Shown piece after piece: positions 1-17,785 of a DNA stretch of 64,000 nt. Source of the stretch: Limanda limanda (lineage: Eukaryota; Chordata; Actinopteri; Pleuronectiformes; Pleuronectidae); the NCBI RefSeq assembly GCF_963576545.1, contig NC_083648.1:26739373-26803372 (forward strand). The letters are read 5' to 3'. The notes below the pieces were generated by a model. That model did not search any database and had not been told where the DNA came from. It saw only the letters and a list, made by a program, of their open reading frames with translations. The position numbers and the translations under genes were made by a program. Each line of letters starts with the position of its first letter. Position 1 is the first letter of the stretch.

Positions 1-296
1 TTCACAGTTCATATATTAACTTTACAATAGAAGATTTGATCAACTGACAAACACAAAAATGACATTTGATCATTTAAAACAGAAATACTGGCCTCGCCCT
101 TCCCTTCAAACCATGCAGTGGATCAGCCATAGTAGACTTTAGGCAACACAAAGATGTGAGAGCCAGTGTTTAATTTGGGCTAAAATAGGAACATGGTGGA
201 CTCCTTTACTTCCCATTTCTGTTGATAATGCCACCTAAATCTCAACCTTTTAAAATAGAAAACTAAAATTACGGAATTATATTCAGTTATTACATG
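1..296. other. Non-coding flank of the LTR element
   Basis: AT-rich sequence with no recognisable gene. Its last four bases, CATG at 293-296, are the left target-site duplication of the LTR element that follows. Confidence 0.6.
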
Positions 297-550
297 TGTT
301 GGGACATGGTTTTTGTGCAAAAAGGCAGGCCTCTCTTTCAGGCCTGTATTGGAAGTCAAAACCTGAGAGCACATGGCCTTTGTCTTGAGAAAGCCACAAG
401 CCGCATGGGCTGGAGAATACTCAATCTCCCAGAGTGCAATGTGTTCTCTTTGTACTGAGAAGGTCAAATAACTCCGTCTCCCAGGAGGCAACATGTCCCC
501 TTTGTTTCAGCATCTTCGCACATAGGTGCGAATATCTACCAGGGTCAACT

Positions 551-600
551 CCAATTGGTCAGTCTGGTCCCATGACCAAGGGGCAACCGGGTCTATAAAA
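551..600 (+). promoter_or_regulatory. LTR core promoter (CCAAT and TATA boxes)
   Basis: CCAATTGG at 551-558 and TATAAAA at 594-600 have the usual spacing of a pol II promoter, which predicts initiation near 625. The same pair recurs in the 3' LTR at 5166-5173 and 5209-5215. Confidence 0.7.
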
Positions 601-873
601 GATCAAGGCTCCCCCAGAGTCACTCTCTTTCTCCAACCCCTCGGAGGGCCGAAGGCTGCTCCAGCAGCGCTCTTCTCCACCGACCACCACTGAGGACAGC
701 AGGCCGCTGGCCTTTCCTCCTGCATCGGCGAGTGGAGGAACCGGATTCCTCCAGCTCAAATATTCTCTTTCCAACAACTGGAGGTCAAAGGTCGAGCTTC
801 CAGCTCATCTTCTCAAGAAAACCTCCACGCATCTCAAGCTTCTTCTAAACTCCTTGCAGCGACTCGGTGTCCT

Positions 874-883
874 GCAGGTAAGA
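874..883 (+). promoter_or_regulatory. Candidate splice donor inside the LTR
   Basis: GCAG|GTAAGA with the cut after 877 closely fits the vertebrate donor consensus. It lies about 250 bases after the predicted start site, inside the LTR. A matching acceptor is seen at 2527-2529, just before the gag-like start codon. Confidence 0.5.
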
Positions 884-1420
884 ACTACGGCTTCAATAAG
901 CAACTGAACTGCACAGCTCAACAGAACCGCGGAAGCAGAGACCACACGAACCAGAGACTTCAAAAGCCTGAACTGCTAACCGAACTGCACAGCAACTTTC
1001 TCCCTGTCCTTGGACTGGTAACATAATCTGGGCTTAATAATTTTACTAGGCTAAGCAAGACTGTTTATTTGATTCTGTGTGGTGTTTATAAGTTTGATAT
1101 ATGTGGTGATATTGTGTTACAAGTTAAATCAAGGTTAATGTAAGTCGGGCTCAACACAGACCCTGCCATTTTCTGATTAGCATTCTCACAGATCCCGCAT
1201 ATCTCTTCACCTACTTAGCTACGTCCCCCGACCAGAAGGAGGGGGGGGGGGCCTGCTAGCTTAGAGATCTTAAAAGATCACAGGAAGGTGTGACTCTCTT
1301 TGTTAGCCACCAGCGAGACCCTCACACACACACACACACACACACACCCACACACACACACACATCTTTATTAGTTAGTATATTGTTTAGTAATTGGTGT
1401 TTTATACTTATTATGTTTAT

Positions 1421-1426
1421 AATAAA
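1421..1426 (+). terminator. LTR polyadenylation signal AATAAA
   Basis: AATAAA in a TATAATAAATGC context followed by a T-rich stretch. The 3' LTR copy at 6036-6041 would end the element's transcript. A second AATAAA lies at 1591-1596. Confidence 0.55.
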
Positions 1427-1784
1427 TGCTTTCTTTTAACCTTGTCCTGTCATTAATGTTGCATAAGTGAAGTTTGCCAACCTCTACACTGTCAAAAACT
1501 CTATAAACCTTAACTGTTCATTATATAGTCTTTAATAGTAAATATTAAGATTTCTAATTGAACTAGATCTAAATGAGACTGATCTTAATCAATAAATTGG
1601 CTATCTTTTCCCTTCTATGAAGGGTGGTGCCCCGCGAGAACTTAGTCAAACTAAAGATAGGATTTAATATTAATATTTTAAATATTAATGTTTTATTTTT
1701 CTATTTTTGATAACCAAATTTATTGAACGCCTAAAGGCCCACTAGCTTATGGTATCATTCCTAACCATTATTGCACAACATTTA

Positions 1785-1802
1785 TGGTGCCCCGTGTGAG
1801 GC
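1785..1802 (+). promoter_or_regulatory. Primer-binding-site-like motif
   Basis: TGGTGCCCCGTGTGAGGC begins four bases after the 5' LTR. TGG is the usual start of a site pairing with the CCA end of a tRNA. I could not match the rest to a particular tRNA. The first ten bases also occur inside each LTR (1625-1634 and 6240-6249). Confidence 0.6.
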
Positions 1803-2537
1803 AGAGTACAGTTGGCAAAACTTCATGACTATGCAATATTAATGTGTTTTTCAGTTTTGGCCAACACCAGAAAGAACTGAATTTGGAATTTGCAGTCAAG
1901 CTAAAGGTTTGAATTCAATTCCACTAGTCTGCCACCGGAGTAGACATTCAACCGTATTTACAAACAAGTGCATTGTGGTCTAAATTTAATTTACTCATAA
2001 ATTAAATGTTTATTAATAATTAATTATTAATAACTACCATTTTAAGTCCCCATACTGTTACACTAAAAGATTGCCTGTTGCTAATAATTCTAGTTGAATG
2101 TTCGTTGTTGAAATTTTGAGAATTTCTTTTAACATTTGAATATCACATATTCAATGTTAACTGGTCAAGCTGCGAAATTTCCTGTAACTATTAAATGCTT
2201 TTGAATTAAGACATATCGTGCCACCGGCCATATGTAACAGAGCTTGTACCTAGCTGCTACTGCCTAGCATATCAGCCAAAGTTGGATAAAGAGAACCTGA
2301 GAAAGAGCCACAGCGTGCTTCCAGCCCTGTGAATTTATAGAATCCCTAACTCTTACTGCCTTGCATATCAGTTAGTGCTATTAAAAGTTTGGTGAACTAT
2401 TTAACACACCATAGTTTCGGTTAGGCTTGTGTAAGATAGAATCCACACTACAAGGTGTCTGCCATCGCGACACAAAAGCCAACCACACGCTTTTGATTTA
2501 TAAACTTAAATCTAATCCTTAAATTTCAGTTTCAACA

Positions 2538-4247
2538 ATGGAGAACCCCTGTGTTGAACAATTTGTTTTTTCCCTAGCACAGAGCCTGACCCCTGGCTAT
2601 CCTGAATTCATCAGCAAGTTGAACTTCAATGAGTGCATTAAAGAAATAGATTCACTTCTTAATGACAGGTGTGATGCACAAACAGCATCAAAGGGCCCAT
2701 TGTTGAGATGTATGATCCTAAATTTCCACAGGCAAATCAACCTTGCCTGTCAGAGCAAAGCAGCCATGGAACAGGAGGTAAATTCCCTGAGAGCACAAAA
2801 TGCTTTTCTCCTCCAGGAGGTCCAGACTGCTAGTAAGAAAACTCTGCACTATTTGGAAGACCTGCACTCAGCAGAGTCAGATCTAATTTCACACAAGGAG
2901 GAATTGTTAAAACTTAGAATAGAAGGCGCGGCCTCACATCAGTTTTTGAACCAAAGTGATTCTGGTTATTCCGATTCAAACTCCTCCGATAGTGTACGGT
3001 TAACTCCCTCTTCACTCCCAAGATGGGACAGAATCCCATCTGACCCGAAGTCTTTGGGAATTAAGTCACCTTCTGATCCTCCACTGACAGGAAGAGGTAA
3101 CAGCTTCCTAACTTCCCATCTCACTGACTCTGACACATGTAGTTTATCCTCAAGAACACATTGTGCCTCATACACTTCTCATCCACTGATGCATGACACA
3201 TTTTTTCGTGCACAACTCTTGAAAGGGGGGACTTCAACATTCCAAAATGTTTCAGCAGCTCCCCCTCAACCAGAGAGACCTGTAGCAGGTGATGCACGCA
3301 GCCGGACCCCACAGTGTCCGCGCTTCGAGTTGCTTGAGTTTCTAGCTAAAGATATTGAACAATTTGATCCAGACAACTGTGATAACAACATTGATAATTA
3401 CTTTAGGGAACTAGATCTCAGCTTAAGCGATGTGCCAAATGCAACAGAAAGAGAGAAGGTTAGACTTGTGTTAAAAACCAGCTCTACAGCTGTTCACAAG
3501 TTTATTCAGTCACTTCCTTCCAGCGTCGCATGTAACTACACAGAGCTCTGTCGAGCACTAGTCGAAGAATTCTCTTCTACTCCTGATGTGATAACAGCCA
3601 TTGTTACAGCCTCCCAAATTAAACACTCACGTCGTGAAAATCCCAAGGATTATTTCAAACGCTTGAGGCATGTTTATTTTCAGGGAAAGAACACACCAGG
3701 ACTAGAAGAAGATCCCACCTTCAAGACTATTTTCTTACGTAACTTACATCCATGTATACGCACACACGTTGTACTGATGACACAGGAAGGAAAACCTTCA
3801 ATGCAGCAGATCAGGAAGATGTCACAGGTGGCTTGGGAAACTGTTGTCTCTGTCAAGGCAGCAGTTGGTGCAACCGAGCCTGTCAGAACAAACATCAAGG
3901 TGTCAAATTTGTCTGCAGCCTCAAAGCGCCCCCCTCACAACAAAAGAAGGGGGGGTGACAGCAAGCAGCGTGGGGACACAGAGTGCAGGCGCTCTGTTCA
4001 CCACCTTCCCAGAGATCGGCATTCCCACAGTAGAAGCTGCAGGAAGCCGTACTCTGACATTCTGGCCCAGACATATTACAACCACTCAGAAGATGACGAC
4101 AGCATCTCTGAGTACAGCTCAAAATATGGTTATGACCGAGCACACAGTGACAGCGCCTCTGAAGTCAACTTAGAGTCTGGCCCCGCAGAGCGTTACAGCC
4201 CCGAGCCACGACACAGGCGATCCAGAGCTCGACCCTCACGCTCATAA
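2538..4247 (+). CDS. Gag-like structural protein of the LTR element (569 aa)
   Basis: Single intact frame of the element. The start ATG sits in a good context (A at -3, G at +4), nine bases after an acceptor-like CAG. Visible parts are as follows. An N-terminal region is followed by a probable coiled coil at about residues 75-130. A serine-rich linker covers about 140-200. A capsid-like helical region at about 258-445 resembles the retrotransposon gag domain, with a YFRELDLSL stretch and a later DYFKRLRHVY stretch. The C-terminal tail (about 455-569) is basic, arginine- and serine-rich. No CCHC zinc knuckle is seen; the basic tail may bind nucleic acid instead, as the glycine/arginine-rich tails of foamy viruses do (inference). 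Likely role: particle assembly. No frameshift or stop is present, unlike every other mobile-element gene in the window. Confidence 0.8.
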   Translation: MENPCVEQFVFSLAQSLTPGYPEFISKLNFNECIKEIDSLLNDRCDAQTASKGPLLRCMILNFHRQINLACQSKAAMEQEVNSLRAQNAFLLQEVQTASKKTLHYLEDLHSAESDLISHKEELLKLRIEGAASHQFLNQSDSGYSDSNSSDSVRLTPSSLPRWDRIPSDPKSLGIKSPSDPPLTGRGNSFLTSHLTDSDTCSLSSRTHCASYTSHPLMHDTFFRAQLLKGGTSTFQNVSAAPPQPERPVAGDARSRTPQCPRFELLEFLAKDIEQFDPDNCDNNIDNYFRELDLSLSDVPNATEREKVRLVLKTSSTAVHKFIQSLPSSVACNYTELCRALVEEFSSTPDVITAIVTASQIKHSRRENPKDYFKRLRHVYFQGKNTPGLEEDPTFKTIFLRNLHPCIRTHVVLMTQEGKPSMQQIRKMSQVAWETVVSVKAAVGATEPVRTNIKVSNLSAASKRPPHNKRRGGDSKQRGDTECRRSVHHLPRDRHSHSRSCRKPYSDILAQTYYNHSEDDDSISEYSSKYGYDRAHSDSASEVNLESGPAERYSPEPRHRRSRARPSRS

Positions 4248-4911
4248 CCAACACAGTTAAACACTGTACTGACAGTCAGTAGTAAGTTTAATGCAGTTAA
4301 AATAGGAAAACTGTTTTGTTAGCAACAGCAGCAAACTCAAAACCTTAATTCTGATTAAAACTTACATACCACTGCCAACTTTGTAAATATGTTTGGATCG
4401 ACTACTTTCATTCCTCAATAAATGTAGTCCATACCACACAGGTTATTACATTAGCATATTATTACAGAAACAATGATACAGTCATTTGAATTTTGAGATT
4501 TTGAAAATTATGACATCCTTCCGCAGGAAAATTGTTAAATCTAACAGATACGACTGAGTACTACATTGAGTAAGACCCAATGAGTGAACAAAACTCTTGG
4601 ACATTTCAAAAATGACCTTATCATTGTACGCGTCTCTCTCTACATCTTATCTTACAATTTACAAATGTCACATTTTCTGTTTTCTCCTTAAACCTAGTGA
4701 AGAGCACAGGTTATTCATTTTGTACTGTTACTGTAACTCTGAATGATTTGTCTAATTTGAATCTTGCTTAGCTAACTAGATAGTGTATACAAATGCCCAG
4801 ATGTTACAGTCCAAATGAACTGACAATTGACTTTTCCAGCTTTGCACTAAACATGTTCAAGTACGCCCTCAGGAACACACGTCAGGTGCGATCCTGACGC
4901 CGCAAGGGGGA
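4248..4911 (+). other. Internal 3' untranslated part of the LTR element
   Basis: About 660 bases with no pol or env coding capacity in any frame. It ends in GCAAGGGGGA, a short purine-rich tract directly before the 3' LTR that could prime plus-strand synthesis. Confidence 0.65.
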
Positions 4912-6395
4912 TGTTGGGACATGGTTTTTGTGCAAAAAGGCAGGCCTCTCTTTCAGGCCTGTATTGGAAGTCAAAACCTGAGAGCACATGGCCTTTGTCT
5001 TGAGAAAGCCACAAGCCGCATGGGCTGGAGAATACTCAATCTCCCAGAGTGCAATGTGTTCTCTTTGTACTGAGAAGGTCAAATAACTCCGTCTCCCAGG
5101 AGGCAACATGTCCCCTTTGTTTCAGCATCTTCGCACATAGGTGCGAATATCTACCAGGGTCAACTCCAATTGGTCAGTCTGGTCCCATGACCAAGGGGCA
5201 ACCGGGTCTATAAAAGATCAAGGCTCCCCCAGAGTCACTCTCTTTCTCCAACCCCTCGGAGGGCCGAAGGCTGCTCCAGCAGCGCTCTTCTCCACCGACC
5301 ACCACTGAGGACAGCAGGCCGCTGGCCTTTCCTCCTGCATCGGCGAGTGGAGGAACCGGATTCCTCCAGCTCAAATATTCTCTTTCCAACAACTGGAGGT
5401 CAAAGGTCGAGCTTCCAGCTCATCTTCTCAAGAAAACCTCCACGCATCTCAAGCTTCTTCTAAACTCCTTGCAGCGACTCGGTGTCCTGCAGGTAAGAAC
5501 TACGGCTTCAATAAGCAACTGAACTGCACAGCTCAACAGAACCGCGGAAGCAGAGACCACACGAACCAGAGACTTCAAAAGCCTGAACTGCTAACCGAAC
5601 TGCACAGCAACTTTCTCCCTGTCCTTGGACTGGTAACATAATCTGGGCTTAATAATTTTACTAGGCTAAGCAAGACTGTTTATTTGATTCTGTGTGGTGT
5701 TTATAAGTTTGATATATGTGGTGATATTGTGTTACAAGTTAAATCAAGGTTAATGTAAGTCGGGCTCAACACAGACCCTGCCATTTTCTGATTAGCATTC
5801 TCACAGATCCCGCATATCTCTTCACCTACTTAGCTACGTCCCCCGACCAGAAGGAGGGGGGGGGGGCCTGCTAGCTTAGAGATCTTAAAAGATCACAGGA
5901 AGGTGTGACTCTCTTTGTTAGCCACCAGCGAGACCCTCACACACACACACACACACACACACCCACACACACACACACATCTTTATTAGTTAGTATATTG
6001 TTTAGTAATTGGTGTTTTATACTTATTATGTTTATAATAAATGCTTTCTTTTAACCTTGTCCTGTCATTAATGTTGCATAAGTGAAGTTTGCCAACCTCT
6101 ACACTGTCAAAAACTCTATAAACCTTAACTGTTCATTATATAGTCTTTAATAGTAAATATTAAGATTTCTAATTGAACTAGATCTAAATGAGACTGATCT
6201 TAATCAATAAATTGGCTATCTTTTCCCTTCTATGAAGGGTGGTGCCCCGCGAGAACTTAGTCAAACTAAAGATAGGATTTAATATTAATATTTTAAATAT
6301 TAATGTTTTATTTTTCTATTTTTGATAACCAAATTTATTGAACGCCTAAAGGCCCACTAGCTTATGGTATCATTCCTAACCATTATTGCACAACA
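4912..6395 (+). repeat. 3' LTR, 1,484 bp
   Basis: Copy of 297-1780 with no difference found by eye. It ends AACA and is followed by the CATG target duplication at 6396-6399. Confidence 0.93.
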
Positions 6396-6399
6396 CATG

Positions 6400-7330
6400 T
6401 CTTAGTTATTTCAAAGTCTGAGTCCCCCACAAAGTCAACAAATCACCTGCTAGTTGTGGAGTACCTTAAGTTAAGGTTTGGGCAAACTGAACTCATTTAA
6501 TATAAGCAAAACCAGTATTGTATCAGTATCTGTATACCCATCATGTACTGGGCATGAATGTACAAACAATTATTACTGTTATATTTAAATTGAGAGTTGT
6601 TTTCTGAATGGATGTTGAGGATAATGACATCGTTGTGTAAACTTGTGAAACAGCGTAAATACCATTATTCTTGACATGTTATCCCTCTGTGTTTAGATTT
6701 GACTGAGTTTAGACTCTAAAAAGAGTGTGATTATTGAGTACTAAATGAAATTTATTAGTAATATATCAGTATATTGTTCAAACAATTAATGTGATTTTCA
6801 TTATACGATACCATAAATGTGTGTGTCACTTACCTTTAATAAATTCTGACGCACAGGAAATCTCATATTCCTCTGCCATTTGCCTCACTGTCTCCTCCAC
6901 TGTTCAGATTAGATTTAGTTACAAATAGTCCTATCCAAGTCTATATGGAAGTCAAACCATATTTTGGGGGGTTATCTGAGGCCATATATTACCAGGTCCA
7001 CTATCCAACTTCAGCGCGTCTGTCATAAAATGATCATAAAATAAAGTCAAAATAAGTCTTTAACAGACAAATTCCAGTCCTGTGTCCACAGCTGAGCAGG
7101 CTGTACTCTCGTGTTAAAAAAGTCTCCAAAGTGAAATCCAGCCAACGCCCTCCAGCTCCCCTCACTCAGTCGTCTCGAGACTCTGCTCCAACTGAGAGTC
7201 CCTTCACGTGTGCCTTAAAACGTTTCTCAAAACATTCCTGCACACTGTGTAAGAGCTGAGGACACGGAGCAGTCTGCAATGTTGGAGAGCATGTTAATCT
7301 TTCTGTTGCACATGCTCTGTCTGTGGCCAC

Positions 7331-7365
<35 letters not shown>

Positions 7366-9271
7366 CACACACACAACCATACAACCATAGACATGTAACT
7401 ATAGACTCTAATCCCCCTTTTCACGTTATGGTTATTTATATAATACATTTGAGTGTTGCTATCAAAACATACTTTTTCCATCTGGTATGGCACACCACAG
7501 TAATTATTTTAAATGCCTTACTCTGAAGGCTGATTCATTTGTCCGAAGGAATGTAGCTTGCCCCTGTTATCCAAGGGTGTGGAGCCAAAGGCCCATGTGC
7601 CAAAAGTCTGAGCTCCCCGCTAGCCTGACTGAGCAATGAGTTTCAGCTAAATCTGCAGTTACATCACACAGCAGTGAGATGGTGATTATACAATAAGTGT
7701 GAAACAAAAGTCACTTATTTGTAGAGACACTAATGCACCTAGAATTTTCTCAGTGAAGTGGTACAATGTGGTAGGAATTACCATGTTGGGCAGGGTCTCA
7801 ATAGTCAGTATGCTGTAGTCATTTAATATATACTATGTATGTTAAAAAAACATTTTGGTAGTCTTCCATCATTTCAAATATACATAGCAGACATAATGGT
7901 TGGAGTTCTCTTTTCATTAGTGTTAGCAAGATGGCTCTAGGGATGCATTATTCTGTACATATACATTTACAACACACAATCAATGTTGTAATTCAAATTA
8001 CCAGTGTCATACAGCCTTAAAAGCTGCCAACTTACTTATTTAATAACACCTCAAATGGTCAATCAGTGTGATCTTTATACGTTAGAAGAGAGCACCAGGA
8101 GACATTTATAAAGCTTTTGTAAAACCAGACCAAACCTGATTTTCTCCATTTCAGTCATTCTTTTGGTTTCACAGCAGCCTTATGGTCTGTGAGATAAGGT
8201 GTGCATGTTTGTGAGGACTTAAGATACTGAAGTAATCCCTTTTTTACCCAAAATGAAATTAAAAATGTCAGTGTAGATGAAAATGGTTCTTGGTTTCATG
8301 TTTATTTCGCACTTCCTGAATGAATGGATCAACATGAGATAAGACTTTGTGTCTCTCAATGATAATATATTGACTTCATCTTTAACGCAACAACCTTACA
8401 TTCTGTCTTACTTCAAACATGCACTCAGATCTTTGTCTGTAGGATGCAGTTCTATTCCCGGATTTAGCCTTATCTCTTCTGGTTAGCCAATTAGACATCA
8501 GATTAACAGAGGGTAAGGGAGTGTGCAGGGTCATAGCTGGGGACACCCACCATGACACACAAGATATACCGAGACACTTAATGATCCTGGTCATGCTTTA
8601 TCATCAAAGATTTGCGAGCTGAGACTCAAAATGGGGGGAATCAAACAATATATAGTTAATGTTATAATTAATGTATCAAAAGTTTTTTTTTAACTTTTGG
8701 AAATTTCAAGCTTTTTATTTTATTTTGAAATGCAGGGGTGAAATAGAAACCAATCGACGGCCCTGCTTTTGTTGAGGTTTCCATCAAATCAAGAGTTGTT
8801 ATGTTATGTTGAAAGTTTATGTGTCTCAAGTTGTAATTCTGCTAATGAAACGCTGCCCTCTGCTGTTCATCCACATAATAGGATCTGTGGCTGTTCAGTT
8901 ACACCTGTCAGGGTTTCACATGCATTGTTTTATTTGTAACCACCATCAAAATACTGACACACATCAACAAAATATTTTGTTCTATTTTTCATATATCACA
9001 CACATATACACTCATATATACATACACACATGGAAGAGCTGTGATCAGAGAACTTGAGATAGATGTGAATAGTCTGATCTGTGTCCTGTAAATGGCATTT
9101 AATAGAGAACTATAGAGAAAGAAGGATGGGAGAAGCTAGGGAAAGGATATGTTTATTTATTATAGAGTATTGTATGGTGGTGGGTTCTGCAAAAATGTGC
9201 CCTGTGACTGATCTTTTCTGTCAAATCACTATATTATAGTGTTAACACTGATGCAAAATGCACACGTATTA
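6400..9271. other. Intergenic, no gene seen
   Basis: AT-rich sequence without a recognisable exon. A CA/GT microsatellite lies at about 7329-7375 and creates open frames on both strands that are not genes. A CA/TA-rich patch lies at 8995-9030. Confidence 0.55.
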
Positions 9272-11291
9272 GTCAAATCAAATCAAATCCAAGTTTATTG
9301 TCACATGCACCAATAACAATGTCATCGGAGCAGTGCAATTCTTGTGACCTGGCAAGCAACATCAACGCAGTAGACGGGCATTACAAGATAAAAAAATAAC
9401 ATAACATATAACATATAACATATAACCTTGTAACATAGAAACATAGAACATAGGACAACAAAATTAAAATGAAGCAGCAGTGTACAGGGTGAAGGAGTGA
9501 GGAATATTAAATTAAATGATATGAATATATGTGTATTAAGTAAGTACTAAGTGTAGTTGTATGAGTGGGGGAGAAGAATGTACATGGTAACTGTTCAGTG
9601 GGTCAGTGTTGCTGATTCAAAAGCCTTTCGGCCTGGGGGAAAAAGCTGTTTTTGAGTCTGGTAGTCCGTGCTCGGATGCTCCGGTAACGTCTGCCAGACT
9701 GCAGCCGTGTGAGAATTCCACAGCCTGGGTGGGTGTTGGTCCTTGATGATGTCCCTTGCTTTTCTAAGGCATCTTGTGCTGTAGATGCCTTGCACGGAGG
9801 GGAGATGGCAGCCGATGATACGCTCCACTGTCTTCACCACCCTCTTCAGGGCCTTGCGATCAGCAGCAGAGCAGCTACCATTCCAGGCAGTAGTGCAGCC
9901 TGAGAGAATGCTCTCAGTGGTGCACCTGTAAAAGTTGTTTAGTGTTTTTGCAGCCATGCCAAACTTCTTGAGTCTCCTCAGGAAGTATAGGTGCTTTTGT
10001 GCAGTTTTGACCGCTGAGTCTGCTTGTCTGGACCAGGTAAGGTCATCCGTGATGAACACACCGAGGAATTTGAACTTGGAGACTCTCTCCACTACAGCTC
10101 CGTCGATGTGTATCGGATCTTGACCCCCCCCTCTGCAGCTTCCTGAAGTCCACGATCATCTCCTTGGTCTTGCAGACGTTGAGAGACGGGCTGTTCTCTT
10201 GGCACCATGTTGCAAAGCCCCTTACCTCATCTCTATAGGCGGTCTCATAGTTGTTAGCGATGATACCCAGGATGGTCGTGTTGTCTGCAAATTTAAGGAT
10301 GATATGGAGCCACACAGTCCTGCGTGTACAGGGAGTACAGGAGGGGATTGAGTACGCAGCCCTGAGGGGCCCCGGTACTCAGGGTCAGTGAGGAGGAGGT
10401 GTGGTTGCCCATTCTCACCACCTGGGGTCTGTTTGTCAGGAAATCCAAGATCCAGTTACACAGGGGGGTTTTAAGACCCAGGCTCCTGAGCTTAGGGACA
10501 AGCTTGGCAGGCACAATAGTGTTGAACGCTGAGCTGTAGTCCACGAACACCATCCTCACATATGTGTAAGCCTTCTCCAGGTGGGAAAGGGTGGTGTGTG
10601 TTGTCAGGGCGATGGCATCATCCGTAGATCTGTTTGGGCGGTATGCAAACTGGAAGGGGTCAGGGGTGTTCGGAAGGGTCGAGCAGATGTGGGTTTTGAC
10701 CAGCCGCTCGAAGCACTTCATTATGGTGGAGGTCGGTGCTACATGGCGGTAGTCATTTAAACAGGTGATGGATGGTTTCTTAGGTATGGGGATGATGGTG
10801 GCCTGCTTGAAGCAGGTGGGGACTATTGACAGATGTAGGGAGAGGTTGAATATGGAGGTGAATACCTCTGCTAGCTGGTCTGCGCACCCCCTGAGGACGC
10901 GGCCTGGAACTCCATCGGGCCCAGATGACTTTCGAGGGTTCACTCTTTGAAACTATCGCCTCACGTCAGCCACAGTCAGTGACAGAGTGCAGTCGCTCGG
11001 TCCTCGGCCAGTCTCGCGGATGGAAGGATGTTGGTTGCCTCAAACCATGTGTAGAAGGTGTGAAGGTCATCAGGTAGAGAGGCGGCAGGCTGATCATCAC
11101 TGCTATTTCTCCCTTTATAGCCTGTGATGTGTTGCTTGTGACAGTAGTTGGATTCCAGCTTGTCCCTGAAGTCTCTTTTTCCATCTCTGATGGCCCTCCG
11201 TAGGTCCCATCTGGACTTTTTCAAAGCCTCCGGGTCACCAGAGTTATAGGCAGAGGACTGTGCTCTGAGCTTAGCACGGACATTACAATTT
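9272..11291 (-). pseudogene. 5'-truncated L2/CR1-type LINE, antisense
   Basis: Read on the minus strand from 11,291 to 9,272. It contains the linker after the endonuclease (LKKSRWDLRRAIRDGK-like, near 11,224), a reverse-transcriptase domain (10943-10293: [41 protein letters not shown]), the catalytic box region (near 10,285), the thumb and the C-terminal region (10092-9595). The 3' end is at the left, in a TTTGATTTGATT-type tail (9272-9290). The catalytic FADD-type box reads FADN at 10280-10291, so the second aspartate is lost. A frameshift separates the palm halves near 10,300. The endonuclease and first ORF are missing. L2 is favoured over other CR1-group families by the motif pattern; the exact family is uncertain. 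Confidence 0.85.
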
Positions 11292-17508
<6,217 letters not shown>

Positions 17509-17785
17509 TCAAATCAAATCAAATTTTATTTGTATAGCCCATATTCACAAATCACAATTTGTCTCATAGGGCTTTAACAAGGTGTGACATCCTCTGCTCT
17601 TAACCCTCAACAAGAGTAAGGAAAAACTACTAAAAAAAACTTTTAACAGGGTAAAAAGAACGTAGAAACTTCAGATAGAGCCACATGTGAGCGATTCCTC
17701 TCCCAGGATGGACAGAAGTGGAAAAGATGCCACGTGTAATGGAGAACATCAGAAAGAAAAGGGTATTTGCAGCAACTTTGAAATA
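17509..17785 (-). repeat. LINE 3'-end fragment (antisense)
   Basis: Begins with CAAATCAAATCAAATTTTATTTG and continues with the same GTATAGCCCATATTCACAAATCA-type untranslated end found at 19425 (minus) and 30310-30422 (plus). It is the 3' end of a LINE read on the minus strand and has no coding part. Confidence 0.75.

Larger units (their letters stand above)
297..1780 (+). repeat. 5' LTR, 1,484 bp
   Basis: Direct repeat of 4912-6395 at a constant offset of 4,615 bases. No difference is visible by eye, including the 11-G run near 1240-1250 and the CA microsatellite at about 1324-1364. It carries a CCAAT/TATA promoter, a strong splice donor and two AATAAA signals (1421-1426 and 1591-1596). The LTR is long, and its R region may span roughly 625 to 1440, judged from the TATA box and the first polyadenylation signal. 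Confidence 0.93.
297..6395 (+). mobile_element. Complete gag-only LTR retroelement
   Basis: A full LTR-internal-LTR unit. The LTRs at 297-1780 and 4912-6395 are each 1,484 bp, begin TGTT and end AACA. The unit is flanked by CATG at 293-296 and 6396-6399, a 4-bp target-site duplication. The internal part (3,131 bp) holds a primer-binding-site-like motif, one intact gag-like frame and a purine-rich tract just before the 3' LTR. It has no protease, reverse transcriptase, RNase H, integrase or env. This is the layout of a non-autonomous element that would need another element's enzymes. Gag-only LTR elements are known (TR-GAG elements in plants; zebrafish bhikhari is, as I recall, also gag-bearing). 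Membership of a named family cannot be decided by eye. Confidence 0.92.

Noticed and set aside
559..777. 72-codon minus-strand frame present twice (also 5174-5392)
   Set aside because: It is duplicated only because it lies in the LTRs, and it overlaps the promoter and leader on the wrong strand.
2538..4247. The gag-like frame as a host domesticated gene
   Set aside because: It sits between two matching LTRs with a target duplication, so it is an element gene; domestication would need evidence from other species.
7166..7526. Frames over the CA/GT repeat near 7.35 kb
   Set aside because: Cys-Val and Thr-His runs from the microsatellite.
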